From the NCBI RefSeq assembly GCF_001571145.1, contig NZ_BCTF01000013.1, positions 90,174 through 154,173 on the forward strand: 64,000 bases of DNA. The letters are read 5' to 3'. Of this stretch, positions 29,485-39,802 are shown piece by piece. This DNA comes from Hydrogenophaga flava NBRC 102514. Lineage in GTDB: Bacteria; Pseudomonadota; Gammaproteobacteria; Burkholderiales; Burkholderiaceae_C. A program made the translations under genes and the position numbers. Position 1 is the first letter of the stretch; the number at the start of each line of letters is the position of its first letter. The notes beneath the pieces are model-generated. The model was not told the origin of the DNA. It was given only the letters and a program-made list of their open reading frames with translations, and made no database searches.

Positions 29485-30087
29485 TCAGTGATCGGTTTTT
29501 TCGGCCACCGGGTGCATGATGCGGTCGGTGGCGGCAATCGCCATGGCGCTGAGCAGGAAGACCACGTGGATGATGGTCTGCCACATCAGTACCTGCTCCG
29601 AGTAGTTGGCGGCGTTGATGAAGGTCTTGAGCAGGTGGATCGAGCTGATGCCGATGATGGCGGTGGCCAGCTTGACCTTGAGTACCGAGGCGTTGACGTG
29701 GCTCAGCCACTCCGGCTGATCGGGGTGGTTTTCCAAGTGCATGCGGCTGACGAAGGTTTCGTAGCCGCCAACGATCACCATGATCAGCAGGTTGCTGATC
29801 ATCACCACGTCGATCAGCGCCAGCACCACCAGCATGATGATGGTCTCGTTCAGGGCGGTGACCTCAAAGCCGTCCTTGTAGCCGATGCTCTTGACCAGGG
29901 CTGCAAGCGCGTTCTGGTTGCCGAAGGCCGCTTCGATCAGGTGAACCAGCTCCACCCAGAAGTGGAAAACATAGATGGCCTGTGCCGCGATCAGCCCGAT
30001 GTAAAGCGGCAGCTGCAGCCAGCGGCTGGCGAAAATCAGGTTGGGCAGGGCACGCGTGGATCCGGGGGTTTTGACGGGGTCGCTCAT
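29485..30087 (-). CDS. YqhA/UPF0114 family membrane protein (TIGR00645)
   Basis: 200 aa inner-membrane protein with three or four hydrophobic segments (around residues 20-45, 85-110, 140-160 and 168-185). The RWLQLPLYIGLI start, MISNLLIMVIVGGYETFVSR and IIGISSIHLLKTF are typical of the family. The function is not established. It stands 37 nt upstream of the fumarase gene on the same strand and may share its transcript. Confidence 0.88.
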   Translation of the reverse strand: MSDPVKTPGSTRALPNLIFASRWLQLPLYIGLIAAQAIYVFHFWVELVHLIEAAFGNQNALAALVKSIGYKDGFEVTALNETIIMLVVLALIDVVMISNLLIMVIVGGYETFVSRMHLENHPDQPEWLSHVNASVLKVKLATAIIGISSIHLLKTFINAANYSEQVLMWQTIIHVVFLLSAMAIAATDRIMHPVAEKTDH

Positions 30088-30272
30088 GGGCAGGGTAGGG
30101 ATTAGACTCGCGCTGGCTCAGGGCTTGCGCACTGTGCGGAATTGTAGAAGCCCCCGCCGCCGGGGTCTCTTCAAATGGTCTCAGGATGCGCCAGTCCATG
30201 TAAGTGGCTCGTAAGAGCCCTTGCGCACATTCGCCGGGTTCTTTGTTCCCCCACCCCAGAGGAGACCTGTAC

Positions 30273-32267
30273 ATGTCCACGCCTTCGTCGTCGATTGAAT
30301 CCACCTTGGTCGAAAACCGCGTCTTCGAACCGTCCGAGGCCATCCGCAAGGCCGCCCGGATTTCGGGGATGGATGCCTACAACGCTCTGTGTGCCGAGGC
30401 CGAAAAAGACTTCGAAGGCTTCTGGGCGCAGCGCGCCCGCGAGACCCTGACCTGGAGCAAGCCTTTCACCAAGGTGCTCGACGAGTCGAACAAGCCGTTC
30501 TACAAGTGGTTCGAGGACGGCGAACTGAACGCCTCGTTCAACTGCCTCGACCGCCACATGGGCACACCGGTCGAGAACAAGACCGCGATCATTTTTGAAG
30601 CCGACGGCGGCGAGGTCACCAAGGTCACCTACAAGGAACTGCTGGCCAAGGTGTCTCAGTTTGCGAATGCGCTGAAGGCGCGTGGCGTGAAGAAGGGTGA
30701 CCGCGTGGTCATCTACATGCCCATGACCATCGAAGGCGTGGTGGCCATGCAGGCCTGCGCCCGCATCGGCGCCACCCACAGCGTGGTGTTCGGTGGCTTC
30801 TCCGCCAAGGCGCTGCAGGAGCGCATCCAGGACGCCGGCGCCGTGGCCGTGATCACCGCCAACTACCAGTTGCGCGGTGGCAAGGAACTGCCGCTGAAGT
30901 CCATCGTGGACGAAGGCATTGCCATGGGCGGTTGCGAAACCATCAAGGACGTGATCGTCTTCCAGCGCACCCAGACTGCGGTGAACATGGTCGCTGGCCG
31001 CGACAGCTTCATGCACGACGTGATGGCCAGCCAGTCCACCGAATGCCCCGCCGAGATGGTCGGTGCCGAACACCCGCTGTTCGTGCTCTACACCTCCGGT
31101 TCCACCGGCAAGCCCAAGGGCGTGCAGCACAGCACCGGCGGCTACCTGCTGTGGGCCAACCTGACGATGAACTGGACCTTCGACCTGAAGGACAACGATG
31201 TGTTCTGGTGCACGGCCGACATCGGCTGGATCACCGGCCACAGCTACGTGGCCTACGGCCCGCTGGCCGCCGGCGCTACCCAGATCGTGTTCGAAGGCGT
31301 GCCCACCTACCCGAACGCCGGCCGCTTCTGGCAGATGATCGAGAAGCACAAGTGCACGATCTTCTACACCGCGCCGACGGCCATCCGCTCGCTGATCAAG
31401 GCCGCCGAAGGCGACGAAAAGGTGCACCCCAAGAACTGGGACCTGACCAGCCTGCGCCTCATGGGCTCGGTGGGTGAGCCGATTAACCCAGAAGCCTGGA
31501 TGTGGTACTACAAGCACGTGGGTGGCGAGCGTTGCCCCATCGTGGACACCTTCTGGCAGACCGAGACTGGCGGCCACATGATCACGCCGCTGCCGGGCGC
31601 CACGCCGCTGGTGCCGGGCTCCTGCACGCTGCCGCTGCCGGGCATCACCACCGCCATCGTCGACGAGACGGGCAACGACGTGCCCAACGGCGCGGGGGGC
31701 ATCCTGGTCGTCAAGAAGCCGTGGCCATCGATGATCCGCACCATCTGGGGCGACCCGGAGCGCTTCAAGAAGAGCTACTTCCCCGAAGAGCTCAAGGGCT
31801 ACTATCTGGCCGGCGACGGTGCGGTGCGCAGCGCCGACCGTGGCTACTTCCGCATCACCGGCCGCATCGACGACGTGCTGAACGTGTCGGGCCACCGCAT
31901 GGGCACGATGGAAATCGAATCGGCCCTGGTGGGCAAGACCGACCTGGTGGCCGAGGCCGCCGTGGTGGGTCGTCCGGACGATCTGACCGGTGAGGCCATC
32001 GTGGCTTTCGTGGTACTCAAGCGCTCGCGTCCCACCGGTGATGAGGCCAAGGCCATCGCCAAGGAACTGCGCGACTGGGTGGGCAAGGAGATCGGTCCGA
32101 TCGCCAAACCCAAGGACATCCGCTTCGGCGACAACCTGCCCAAAACCCGTTCGGGCAAGATCATGCGCCGCCTGCTGCGTTCGATCGCCAAGGGTGAGGC
32201 CATTACCCAGGACACCTCCACGCTCGAGAACCCGGCGATCCTGGATCAGCTGTCGGAAAACAACTGA
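30273..32267 (+). CDS. acs: Acetyl-CoA synthetase
   Basis: 664 aa AMP-forming ligase activating acetate to acetyl-CoA. The P-loop-like A3 motif is [12 protein letters not shown], the A5 motif is [12 protein letters not shown], the A8 hinge region is [16 protein letters not shown], and the C-terminal [11 protein letters not shown] carries the lysine that is acetylated in the regulated enzymes. ATG 30273 follows AGAGGAGACC. It works with the isocitrate lyase at 54390 in growth on acetate. The last gene before a bidirectional terminator. Confidence 0.96.
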   Translation: MSTPSSSIESTLVENRVFEPSEAIRKAARISGMDAYNALCAEAEKDFEGFWAQRARETLTWSKPFTKVLDESNKPFYKWFEDGELNASFNCLDRHMGTPVENKTAIIFEADGGEVTKVTYKELLAKVSQFANALKARGVKKGDRVVIYMPMTIEGVVAMQACARIGATHSVVFGGFSAKALQERIQDAGAVAVITANYQLRGGKELPLKSIVDEGIAMGGCETIKDVIVFQRTQTAVNMVAGRDSFMHDVMASQSTECPAEMVGAEHPLFVLYTSGSTGKPKGVQHSTGGYLLWANLTMNWTFDLKDNDVFWCTADIGWITGHSYVAYGPLAAGATQIVFEGVPTYPNAGRFWQMIEKHKCTIFYTAPTAIRSLIKAAEGDEKVHPKNWDLTSLRLMGSVGEPINPEAWMWYYKHVGGERCPIVDTFWQTETGGHMITPLPGATPLVPGSCTLPLPGITTAIVDETGNDVPNGAGGILVVKKPWPSMIRTIWGDPERFKKSYFPEELKGYYLAGDGAVRSADRGYFRITGRIDDVLNVSGHRMGTMEIESALVGKTDLVAEAAVVGRPDDLTGEAIVAFVVLKRSRPTGDEAKAIAKELRDWVGKEIGPIAKPKDIRFGDNLPKTRSGKIMRRLLRSIAKGEAITQDTSTLENPAILDQLSENN

Positions 32268-32310
32268 TTTTTTCGGAGCCGCCCTGGTGCCCGAAAAGGC
32301 ACAGGGCGAA

Positions 32311-32340
32311 AAAAACCCGCTGGAATCCAGCGGGTTTTTT
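32311..32340. terminator. Bidirectional terminator between acs and the cytochrome c gene
   Basis: Perfect 13-bp stem AAAAACCCGCTGG / CCAGCGGGTTTTT with a 3-base loop. T runs on both strands suit the converging genes. Confidence 0.92.
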
Positions 32341-32365
32341 GTTGGTGTGTCCTGTGCGAAGCGAC

Positions 32366-32671
32366 TTACTTCAGGCTCAACACCCAGGCCGCCAGTTTCT
32401 TGGCTTCGGCTTCGCTGACTTGCGTGTTGGCCGGCATGGGAATCGCACCCCAGACGCCGGAACCGCCCTTGACGATCTTGCTGGCCAGCATGTCGGCGGC
32501 TTTGGCGTCGCCCGCGTACTTCTTGGCCACATCCTTGTAGGAGGGGCCAACCAGCTTCTTGTCGACCGCATGGCAGGCCATGCAGTTCTTGGCGGTGGCC
32601 AGAGCCTGATCAGCCATGGCGGAGGTGGAGATAGCGGCCATCGCAGCCATAATCATCAGAGCACGTTTCAT
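32366..32671 (-). CDS. Small periplasmic cytochrome c (c551/c552 type)
   Basis: 101 aa. A cleavable signal peptide of about 20 residues ending in STSAMA precedes a one-haem cytochrome: CMACH binds haem, and the axial Met is in WGAIPMPANT. It resembles class I c551/c552 electron carriers that feed terminal oxidases or nitrite reductase. No partner gene is adjacent. It may carry electrons to the cbb3 oxidase encoded at 44578-47886, but this is inference. Confidence 0.92.
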   Translation of the reverse strand: MKRALMIMAAMAAISTSAMADQALATAKNCMACHAVDKKLVGPSYKDVAKKYAGDAKAADMLASKIVKGGSGVWGAIPMPANTQVSEAEAKKLAAWVLSLK

Positions 32672-32796
32672 GGTGTTGTCCTCGTGGGTGGAAGTGAGAA
32701 GTTCACGAGCCGCGATTCTAGCGAGTCGATCGGGGACGCCCCATGCTTCTTTACAGAAGTTTGCCCGTCTTTATCGGACCTTTACTGGAGGGTGTG

Positions 32797-33036
32797 ATGT
32801 ATTTGTTGGCCGTCGGAATTGCCCTGTTGCTGATGAGGTATCTGGAGATCGGTTTCATGGCCGGCGTGTCATGGTGGTGGGTCGCAGTGCCTTTCGGTTT
32901 GACGGTTGCCTGGTGGGCCTGGGCCGACACCACCGGCTACACCAAGCGCAAAGAAGTGGAGAAGATGGACAGGAAGAAGAAAGAGCGCATCGACAAGCAG
33001 CGCGCGGCGCTCGGCATCCGGACACGCAAGCGCTGA
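32797..33036 (+). CDS. Small Trp-rich protein (TIGR04438-like)
   Basis: 79 aa. Two hydrophobic segments with a Trp cluster (GVSWWWVAVPF, VAWWAWAD) are followed by a very basic C-terminal third (DRKKKERIDKQRAALG). This matches a small family known mainly from Burkholderiales, of unknown function. ATG 32797 was chosen because TGGAGGG precedes it and hydrophobicity begins there. It is probably an inner-membrane protein with a cytoplasmic basic tail. Confidence 0.82.
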   Translation: MYLLAVGIALLLMRYLEIGFMAGVSWWWVAVPFGLTVAWWAWADTTGYTKRKEVEKMDRKKKERIDKQRAALGIRTRKR

Positions 33037-33153
33037 ACCGTACGGTTGCCCGTCCCCCTTGCTCCGGCCGGGCTTTCAGGTGCAGGGTGCAGGGCCCTGC
33101 GGGATAATTTGAGGCTGTCAGCCCGCATTCCGTTCATCAACTTCATCCACCCC

Positions 33154-35010
33154 ATGCCCGCTTACCGTTCCAAGACTTCCACCGCCGGCCGCAACATGGC
33201 TGGTGCCCGCGCCCTGTGGCGTGCCACCGGCATGAAGGATGGCGATTTCGCCAAGCCCATCATCGCCATCGCCAACAGCTTCACGCAGTTTGTGCCGGGG
33301 CATGTGCACCTCAAGGATCTGGGGCAGCTGGTGGCTCGTGAGATCGAGGCCGCCGGTGGTGTGGCCAAGGAGTTCAACACCATTGCTGTGGACGACGGCA
33401 TCGCCATGGGTCACGACGGCATGCTTTATTCGCTGCCCAGCCGCGAGCTGATCGCCGACTCGGTGGAATACATGGTCAACGCCCACTGCGCCGACGCCCT
33501 GGTATGCATCTCCAACTGCGACAAGATCACCCCTGGCATGCTGATGGCCGCCATGCGTCTGAACATCCCTGTGGTGTTTGTCTCCGGCGGTCCCATGGAG
33601 GCGGGCAAGGTGCGGCTGGCCAACCCGCAGTCCCAGACCATCGAGATCAAGAAGCTCGACCTGGTGGATGCGATGGTGATGGCCGTGGACAGCAAGGTGA
33701 GCGAAGCCGATCTGGCCGAGGTCGAGCGTTCGGCTTGCCCGACCTGCGGCTCCTGCTCGGGCATGTTCACCGCCAACTCCATGAACTGCCTGGCCGAAGC
33801 GCTTGGCCTGGCGCTGCCGGGCAACGGTACCGTGGTGGCCACGCACGCCGACCGCGAGCAGCTGTTCAAGCGTGCGGGCCGCACGGCCGTGGCGCTGTGT
33901 GAGCGCTTCTACGAACAGGGTGACGAGTCGGTGCTGCCTCGTTCGGTGGGCTTCAAGGCCTTCGAGAACGCGATCACGCTCGACATCGCCATGGGCGGCT
34001 CGACCAACACCATCCTGCACCTGCTGGCCATCGCGCAGGAGGCCGGCATCGACTTCACCATGACCGACATCGACCGCCTCTCGCGTGTCGTGCCGCAGCT
34101 GTGCAAGGTGGCTCCCAACACCAACAAGTACCACATAGAGGACGTGCACCGGGCCGGCGGCATCATGGCCATCCTGGGCGAGCTGGACCGTGCGGGCAAG
34201 CTGCACACCGACGTGCCAACCATCCACGCCAAAACGATGAAGGACGCGCTGGACCAGTGGGACATTGCGCGCAATCCGTCCGACGAGGTCAAGACCTTCT
34301 ACATGGCGGGCCCGGCCGGTATTCCGACGCAGGTGGCGTTCAGCCAGTCCACGCGCTGGCCCAGCCTCGACCTGGACCGGGCCGAAGGCTGCATCCGCTC
34401 CTTTGACCACGCGTTCTCGAAAGAGGGCGGTCTGGCGGTGCTGCGCGGCAATATTGCGCTCGACGGCTGCGTGGTGAAGACGGCTGGCGTGGACGAGTCC
34501 ATCCTGGTGTTCGAGGGTTCGGCCTATGTCACCGAGTCCCAGGACGAGGCGGTGGCCGAGATCCTAGCCGACAAGGTCAAGGCCGGTGACGTGGTGATCG
34601 TGCGCTACGAGGGTCCCAAGGGCGGTCCCGGCATGCAGGAAATGCTCTACCCCACGAGCTACATCAAGTCCAAGGGACTGGGCAAGGCCTGTGCGCTGCT
34701 GACCGACGGTCGCTTCTCTGGTGGCACTTCGGGTCTGTCAATCGGTCACTGCTCGCCCGAGGCCGCGGCCGGTGGCGCCATCGGTCTGGTGCGCCAGGGC
34801 GACCGCATCCGCATCGACATCCCCAACCGCAGCATCAACGTGCTGGTGAGCGACGAGGAACTGGCCAAGCGCCGCGCCGAGCAGGACGCCAAGGGCTGGA
34901 AGCCTGCCCAGCCGCGCCCGCGCAAGGTGACAGCTGCGCTCAAGGCCTACGCCTTGCTGGCCACCTCGGCCGACAAGGGTGCTGTCCGCAATCTGTCGAT
35001 GCTGGACTGA
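33154..35010 (+). CDS. ilvD: Dihydroxy-acid dehydratase
   Basis: 618 aa, the iron-sulfur dehydratase in valine, isoleucine and leucine synthesis. Conserved cysteines lie in [12 protein letters not shown] and [18 protein letters not shown], and the C-terminal [16 protein letters not shown] is diagnostic. The start at ATG 33154 ([17 protein letters not shown]) follows the usual N-terminus; the frame is open upstream but without homology. The alternative, 6-phosphogluconate dehydratase (Edd), lacks this C-terminal pattern. Confidence 0.97.
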   Translation: MPAYRSKTSTAGRNMAGARALWRATGMKDGDFAKPIIAIANSFTQFVPGHVHLKDLGQLVAREIEAAGGVAKEFNTIAVDDGIAMGHDGMLYSLPSRELIADSVEYMVNAHCADALVCISNCDKITPGMLMAAMRLNIPVVFVSGGPMEAGKVRLANPQSQTIEIKKLDLVDAMVMAVDSKVSEADLAEVERSACPTCGSCSGMFTANSMNCLAEALGLALPGNGTVVATHADREQLFKRAGRTAVALCERFYEQGDESVLPRSVGFKAFENAITLDIAMGGSTNTILHLLAIAQEAGIDFTMTDIDRLSRVVPQLCKVAPNTNKYHIEDVHRAGGIMAILGELDRAGKLHTDVPTIHAKTMKDALDQWDIARNPSDEVKTFYMAGPAGIPTQVAFSQSTRWPSLDLDRAEGCIRSFDHAFSKEGGLAVLRGNIALDGCVVKTAGVDESILVFEGSAYVTESQDEAVAEILADKVKAGDVVIVRYEGPKGGPGMQEMLYPTSYIKSKGLGKACALLTDGRFSGGTSGLSIGHCSPEAAAGGAIGLVRQGDRIRIDIPNRSINVLVSDEELAKRRAEQDAKGWKPAQPRPRKVTAALKAYALLATSADKGAVRNLSMLD

Positions 35011-35048
35011 CCGGAAGGGGACATGGCCTGCGTGCACAATCGCAGGCC

Positions 35049-35852
35049 ATGTTGATTCATCCCCAGATCGATCCCGTCGCCCTGCAGCTTGGCCCGCTGG
35101 CCATTCATTGGTATGGGCTGACCTATCTCGCTGCCTTCGGGCTGTTCATCCTGCTTGGGCGTGCCCGCCTGAAGCATGAGCCTTTTGCCTCGATCCGCAC
35201 GCCCAGGCCCTGGGAGGGCAAGGATGTCGAGGACATCCTGTTCCTGGGCGTGATGGGTGTGGTGCTGGGCGGGCGCATCGGCTACTGCCTGTTCTACAAG
35301 CCTGCTTACTACCTGAGCCACCCGCTGGAGGTCTTTGCAGTCTGGCAGGGTGGTATGAGCTTTCACGGAGGCATGCTGGGCGTGCTGGTGGCGATGGTCT
35401 GGTACGCGAGCAGCCGCCAGCGTCCCTGGTTGCAGGTGATGGACTTCGTGGCGCCCTGCGTGCCCACCGGTCTGGCGGCCGGTCGGGTGGGCAACTTCAT
35501 CAATGGGGAGCTCTGGGGGCGGGTGGCTGACCCCTCGCTGCCCTGGGCCATGGTCTTCCGTGGCGCGGGAGACCTGCCGCGCCACCCTTCGCAGGTCTAC
35601 CAGTTCCTGCTCGAAGGCTTGCTGCTGTTTGTGCTGTTGTGGTGGTACGCGCGCAAGCCACGAGCGACGGGGCAGGTGGGCGGCGCCTTCCTGTTCGGCT
35701 ACGGCCTGTTCCGCTTCACTGCGGAGTTTTTCCGGGAGCCGGATGCCCACCTGGGCCTGTTGTCCCTGGGCATGAGCATGGGGCAATGGCTGTGTGTGCC
35801 CATGATCCTGGGCGGCTCCGCGCTGTGGGTCTGGGCTGGCCGGCGCGGCTGA
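35049..35852 (+). CDS. lgt: Prolipoprotein diacylglyceryl transferase
   Basis: 267 aa integral inner-membrane enzyme that attaches diacylglycerol to the lipobox Cys of prolipoproteins (for example the adaptor at 13924 and the lipoprotein at 55926). Seven helices are predicted. The Lgt signature [14 protein letters not shown] contains essential Asn and Glu residues, and [11 protein letters not shown] and FHGGMLGVL are conserved. ATG 35049 lies 38 bp after ilvD. Confidence 0.96.
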   Translation: MLIHPQIDPVALQLGPLAIHWYGLTYLAAFGLFILLGRARLKHEPFASIRTPRPWEGKDVEDILFLGVMGVVLGGRIGYCLFYKPAYYLSHPLEVFAVWQGGMSFHGGMLGVLVAMVWYASSRQRPWLQVMDFVAPCVPTGLAAGRVGNFINGELWGRVADPSLPWAMVFRGAGDLPRHPSQVYQFLLEGLLLFVLLWWYARKPRATGQVGGAFLFGYGLFRFTAEFFREPDAHLGLLSLGMSMGQWLCVPMILGGSALWVWAGRRG

Positions 35853-35913
35853 ACGCACACGACGTTTTCTGAGGGTTTGTACGGGCTTGCGCCCGGAAGG
35901 AGCCTCTCTAGAA

Positions 35914-35933
35914 TTACCCGTAATTACAGGTAA
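35914..35933. promoter_or_regulatory. 20-bp palindrome, likely operator of the GntR regulator
   Basis: TTACCCGTAATTACAGGTAA: half sites TTACC[CT]GTAA in inverted orientation with one mismatched pair. It lies 27 bp before the regulator's ATG, in the only gap before the malonate operon, so autoregulation of the whole operon is likely. Confidence 0.7.
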
Positions 35934-35960
35934 TCACGGAGCGGATCTTCCGAACGCCTC

Positions 35961-36629
35961 ATGCGACTGGTGCTCAACTCCCTGCACGAAGAAGTGGCCG
36001 CCAAGTTGCGCGACCGCATCTTTGCGGGTGATCTGGCGCCAGGACGCTTCATCGACGAGCCGGCACTCTGTGCGGAACTGTCGATCTCTCGCACGCCGCT
36101 GCGCGAGGCGCTCAAGGTGCTGACGGCCGAAGGCCTGGTGCGGCACGAGCCGCGGCGCGGCTGCTTTGTCAGTGAAATCACCGAGCGCGATCTGGACGAG
36201 ATTTTCCCGGTCATCGCCCTTCTGGAAGGGCGGTGCGCGTTCGAGGCCGCCAACAACGCGACCGACGCCGACCTGGCGGCACTGGAGCAACTGCACGACC
36301 GCCTGCAGCGCAGCGCCAAGGCCAAGCGCATCACCGAGTACTACGAAACCAACTTCGCGATTCACGAGGCCATCATCGTGCTGGCCAACAACCGCTGGCT
36401 GGCGCAGGTGATCGGCGACCTGCGCAAGATCGTCAAGCTCGCGCGCCTGCAGCAACTGCATGCACCCGGCCGGCTGGAACAAAGCCTGTCGGAGCACATG
36501 GCGGTGTACGCCGCACTCAAGGCCAGGGATGCCGAGGGGGCGGAGGCGGCCATGCGGACCCACCTGACCCGCCAGCGCGTGGCGCTGCGCGACCTGGCCC
36601 GTCTCCACACGTCGAGGATCTCCGCATGA
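35961..36629 (+). CDS. GntR-family regulator (FadR/FCD type), probable malonate regulator
   Basis: 222 aa. The N-terminal winged helix (DEPALCAELSISRTPLREAL, about residues 33-52) is typical of GntR proteins. The C-terminal all-helical FCD domain (EYYETNFAIHEAI; later His in LSEHMAVYAAL) usually binds a carboxylic acid and a metal. It overlaps the malonyl-CoA decarboxylase start by ATGA, so it is in the operon it most likely controls, analogous to MatR of rhizobia. The ligand is inferred (malonate or malonyl-CoA). Confidence 0.88.
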   Translation: MRLVLNSLHEEVAAKLRDRIFAGDLAPGRFIDEPALCAELSISRTPLREALKVLTAEGLVRHEPRRGCFVSEITERDLDEIFPVIALLEGRCAFEAANNATDADLAALEQLHDRLQRSAKAKRITEYYETNFAIHEAIIVLANNRWLAQVIGDLRKIVKLARLQQLHAPGRLEQSLSEHMAVYAALKARDAEGAEAAMRTHLTRQRVALRDLARLHTSRISA

Positions 36630-37966
36630 ACACCAGGGAATGGCTGAGCGAACGAGTTTCCCGCCTGCGTGCGCCGGCAGCGACACCCCAGCCAGCGCCC
36701 GCGCGTTCCACGCACGAGCGGCTCAAGGCCCGCCTGCGCCAGGGCGAAGAGGCGCTGTCGCCCCGCGCGCTGCGGCAGAAGCTGGACGAGCTCAAGGGCA
36801 TTGTCGATCCGCTGGTCAGCGAGGTGGAGGGCGGCCGCCGCGCCGGCGAGCTGATTGACTGGTACGCCACTGCCTCACCGGCCCATCGGCGCGATCTGTG
36901 GCTGCTCATGAGCGAGCGCTTCCTGGCCGACCCTGCGCAGGTCAAGGCCGCGCAGCAGAAATACGCCGCCGCGGTGGGCACACCCGACGAAGCCGCGGCC
37001 GAAGTGCTGTACCGCCGCGCCACCGTGTCGCCCCGCCGGCGCCTGCTGCAGCGCTTCAGTGCCCACCCGGATGGCATTCCTTTTCTGGTCAACCTGCGCG
37101 CCGAGATGCAGCCGCAGCTGAAGGCCGACAAGCGCCTGCTCGCGCTGGACGTGGAGATGGAGTACATGTTCTCCACCTGGTTCGATGTCGGCTTTCTGGA
37201 GCTGCGCCGCATCAGCTGGGATTCGCCCGCGTCGCTGGTGGAGAAGCTGATCAAGTACGAGGCGGTGCACGACATCCGCAGCTGGGGCGACGTGAAGAAC
37301 CGCCTGGACAGCGACCGCCGCTGTTACGGCTTCTTCCACCCGCGCCTGCCGGGCGAGCCGCTGATCTTCGTGGAGGTGGCGCTGATCAACGAGATCGCCG
37401 CCAGCATCACGCCACTGCTGGACGAGTCCGCCGCGCCGGCCGACCTGGACCGTGCGACCACGGCTATCTTCTATTCCATCAGCAACACCCAGACCGGCCT
37501 GCGCGGTGTGAGCTTCGGCGATTCGCTGATCAAGCGCGTGGTTGAGTGCCTGCACGAGGAGTTTCCGCGCCTCAAGACCTTCGCCACGCTTTCACCGATT
37601 CCCGGGCTGCGGTCCTGGCTGGGCAAGCACGCGCCTGCCGAGTTGCTGCAGGCCTGGGAGGCGGCGCCGGATCTGGTCGAGAAGTCGCCCCCGCGCGTGG
37701 CCCTCAAGCAGTGGGCGGCGCGCTACCTGGCCCAGGAACTGCAGGATGGCAAGCCGCTGGATGCGGTAGCGCGCTTCCACCTGGGCAACGGCGCCCGAGT
37801 CGAGCGCCTGAACTGGGCCGCAGACCCGTCGGCCAAGGGGCTCAAGCAGTCCTATGGGCTGATGGTCAACTACCTCTACGATCTCAAGAAGCTCGACCGC
37901 AACCGGGCCGCGCTCGCGCAAGGCAAGATCCCCGTCGCTCCGGCGATCAAGGACCTGCTGCCCTGA
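36626..37966 (+). CDS. matA: Malonyl-CoA decarboxylase
   Basis: 446 aa MCD-family protein that decarboxylates malonyl-CoA to acetyl-CoA. A helical N-terminal domain is followed by the GNAT-like catalytic domain; FATLSPIPGL contains the catalytic Ser and ARFHLGNGA the catalytic His of the family. The start overlaps the GntR stop (ATGA). Together with the malonyl-CoA synthetase at 39803 it forms a malonate-to-acetyl-CoA route. The frame remains open far upstream of the ATG only by composition. Confidence 0.93.
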   Translation: MNTREWLSERVSRLRAPAATPQPAPARSTHERLKARLRQGEEALSPRALRQKLDELKGIVDPLVSEVEGGRRAGELIDWYATASPAHRRDLWLLMSERFLADPAQVKAAQQKYAAAVGTPDEAAAEVLYRRATVSPRRRLLQRFSAHPDGIPFLVNLRAEMQPQLKADKRLLALDVEMEYMFSTWFDVGFLELRRISWDSPASLVEKLIKYEAVHDIRSWGDVKNRLDSDRRCYGFFHPRLPGEPLIFVEVALINEIAASITPLLDESAAPADLDRATTAIFYSISNTQTGLRGVSFGDSLIKRVVECLHEEFPRLKTFATLSPIPGLRSWLGKHAPAELLQAWEAAPDLVEKSPPRVALKQWAARYLAQELQDGKPLDAVARFHLGNGARVERLNWAADPSAKGLKQSYGLMVNYLYDLKKLDRNRAALAQGKIPVAPAIKDLLP

Positions 37967-38006
37967 CGCGAAACATGTTCACCACAACCACAACGGAGAC
38001 AAACCA

Positions 38007-38996
38007 ATGCAAGCAACAGGATTCAAGCGGCGCGATGTGCTGCGCGCGGTCGCGGCGGGTGCCGCGGTGTACGGCACCGTGGGCCATGCCCAGAGCACCT
38101 GGCCGACCAAGCCGGTCACGATGATCGTGCCGTTCCCGGCTGGCGGTGGCACCGACGCCTTCGCGCGCCCGATGGCGGCCCAGTTCACCAAGCTCTCGGG
38201 CAAGTCACTGGTGATCGACAACCGCGGTGGCGCTGGCGGTACGCTGGGCGCGGGCATCGCGGCCAAGGCCGCGCCCGACGGCTACACCCTGTTCATGGGC
38301 GCGGTGCACCACACCATCGCGCCCAGCATGTACCCAAAGCTGGACTACGACCTTGAACGCGATCTGGTGCCCCTGATCCTGGTGGCCAGCGTGCCGCAGG
38401 TGCTGGTGGTCAACGCCAAGAAGCACGGCAACATGGACTTCAAGGCCTTCCTGGCCGAGATCAAGGCCAATCCCGGCAAGCTCAACTATGGGTCGGCTGG
38501 CGGCGGCACCTCGCACCACCTGGCCGGCGAGCTGTTCAAGCAGCAGAGCAAGACCTTCATCACCCACATCCCGTATCGTGGCGCGGGTCCTGCGCTCAAC
38601 GACCTGATCGCCGGCAACGTGGACATGATGTTCGACGGCCTGGGCTCGTCGGCCGGCCACATCAAGGGTGGTCGCATCAAGGCCCTGATGGTGTCGGGGA
38701 CCAAGCGCAGCCCGGCATTCCCCGATGTGCCGTGTGCCGCCGAGCTGGGTCTGCCCGACTACACGGTGACCACCTGGTACGGCATCTGGGCGCCCAAGGG
38801 CTCGCCGGCCGATGCGCAGGCGCGGGCCGTTGAAGAGATCCGCAAGGCCGTACAGGCCGACGACGCCAAGACGGTCTGGGCGGCGCAAGGCGCCGAGTTC
38901 CCCAACCTCACTGGCGCCCAGTTCGACGGCTTCATCAAGGCCGAGATCAAGAAGTGGGCACAGGTGGTCAAGGCCTCGGGCGCGAAACTCGACTGA
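38007..38996 (+). CDS. Bug-type tripartite tricarboxylate transporter substrate-binding protein
   Basis: 329 aa periplasmic binding protein of the TctC/Bug family. The N-terminus FKRRDVLRAVAAGAAV looks like a twin-arginine signal ending near GHAQS. WPTKPVTMIVPFPAGGGTD and RGGAGGTLGA are the typical ligand-loop motifs. Placed between malonyl-CoA decarboxylase and the enoyl-CoA hydratase-like gene, it probably captures malonate or a related acid. The membrane parts TctA and TctB are not here, so it must share them with another locus. Confidence 0.9.
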   Translation: MQATGFKRRDVLRAVAAGAAVYGTVGHAQSTWPTKPVTMIVPFPAGGGTDAFARPMAAQFTKLSGKSLVIDNRGGAGGTLGAGIAAKAAPDGYTLFMGAVHHTIAPSMYPKLDYDLERDLVPLILVASVPQVLVVNAKKHGNMDFKAFLAEIKANPGKLNYGSAGGGTSHHLAGELFKQQSKTFITHIPYRGAGPALNDLIAGNVDMMFDGLGSSAGHIKGGRIKALMVSGTKRSPAFPDVPCAAELGLPDYTVTTWYGIWAPKGSPADAQARAVEEIRKAVQADDAKTVWAAQGAEFPNLTGAQFDGFIKAEIKKWAQVVKASGAKLD

Positions 38997-39017
38997 TCTG
39001 TCGCCACGGTCCCGCCC

Positions 39018-39785
39018 ATGTCTGGTCACATCCGCCTGCACCTTGAAGACGCCATCGCCCGCGTCACCCTGAGCAACCCGTCCAAGTTCAACGCCATGTC
39101 GCGTGCGATGTGGCGCGAGCTGCGGCGGGTGTTCAACGAGCTGCAGCAGCGCAGCGAGGTGCGTGCGGTGGTGGTGGCGGGCGAGGGCGGACACTTCTGT
39201 GCGGGCGGTGATATTGCCGAATACACCGACTTCCGTTTCCACCCCGACGGCCTGCGCGATTTCCACGAGAACGACGTCTGGGGCGGCCTCTCGGCCATGC
39301 TGGCCTGCGACCTGCCCGTGATCGCGCAGATTGAAGGCAACTGCATGGGCGCGGGCGTGGAAATCGCCAGCTGCTGCGACATCCGCGTGGCGGGGCAGGG
39401 TGCGCGCTTTGGTGCGCCGATCGCCAAGCTGGGTTTTCCGATGGCGCCGCGCGAGGCCGAGCTGGTGGCGCGCGAGGTGGGCCTGGCCACCGCACGGCAG
39501 ATGCTGCTGGAGGCCGCGGTGCTGGACGCACCGACCCTTCTCGCGCGCGGCTTCCTGCACACCGTGCTGCACGACGCAGACGTACCCGCCGAGGCCCAGC
39601 AACGCGCCCTGCGCATCGCGCGTCTGGCGCCGCAGGCCGCGCGCCTGAACAAGCAGGCCTTGCGCGCGCTGGCGGGCGGGCAGGGCGCCGAAACCCTGGT
39701 GCCCTCCGCCTACGACTACGCCGACAGCGCCGAACACCGCGAAGGCATTGCCGCCTTCCTGGCCAAGCGGCCACCGAACTTCTGA
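39018..39785 (+). CDS. Enoyl-CoA hydratase/isomerase family protein
   Basis: 255 aa crotonase-fold protein. The oxyanion-hole region GGHFCAGGDIAEYTDF and QIEGNCMGAGVEIASCCDIR are conserved; the second catalytic Glu region is less typical (GAPIAKLGFPMAPREAEL), so the reaction could be hydration, isomerisation or thioester chemistry. It sits 21 nt after the binding protein and 17 nt before the malonyl-CoA synthetase. Its role in malonate use is unclear; it may act on a side product or a substituted malonate. Confidence 0.88.
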   Translation: MSGHIRLHLEDAIARVTLSNPSKFNAMSRAMWRELRRVFNELQQRSEVRAVVVAGEGGHFCAGGDIAEYTDFRFHPDGLRDFHENDVWGGLSAMLACDLPVIAQIEGNCMGAGVEIASCCDIRVAGQGARFGAPIAKLGFPMAPREAELVAREVGLATARQMLLEAAVLDAPTLLARGFLHTVLHDADVPAEAQQRALRIARLAPQAARLNKQALRALAGGQGAETLVPSAYDYADSAEHREGIAAFLAKRPPNF

Positions 39786-39802
39786 ACCTCCCACGCCACA
39801 CC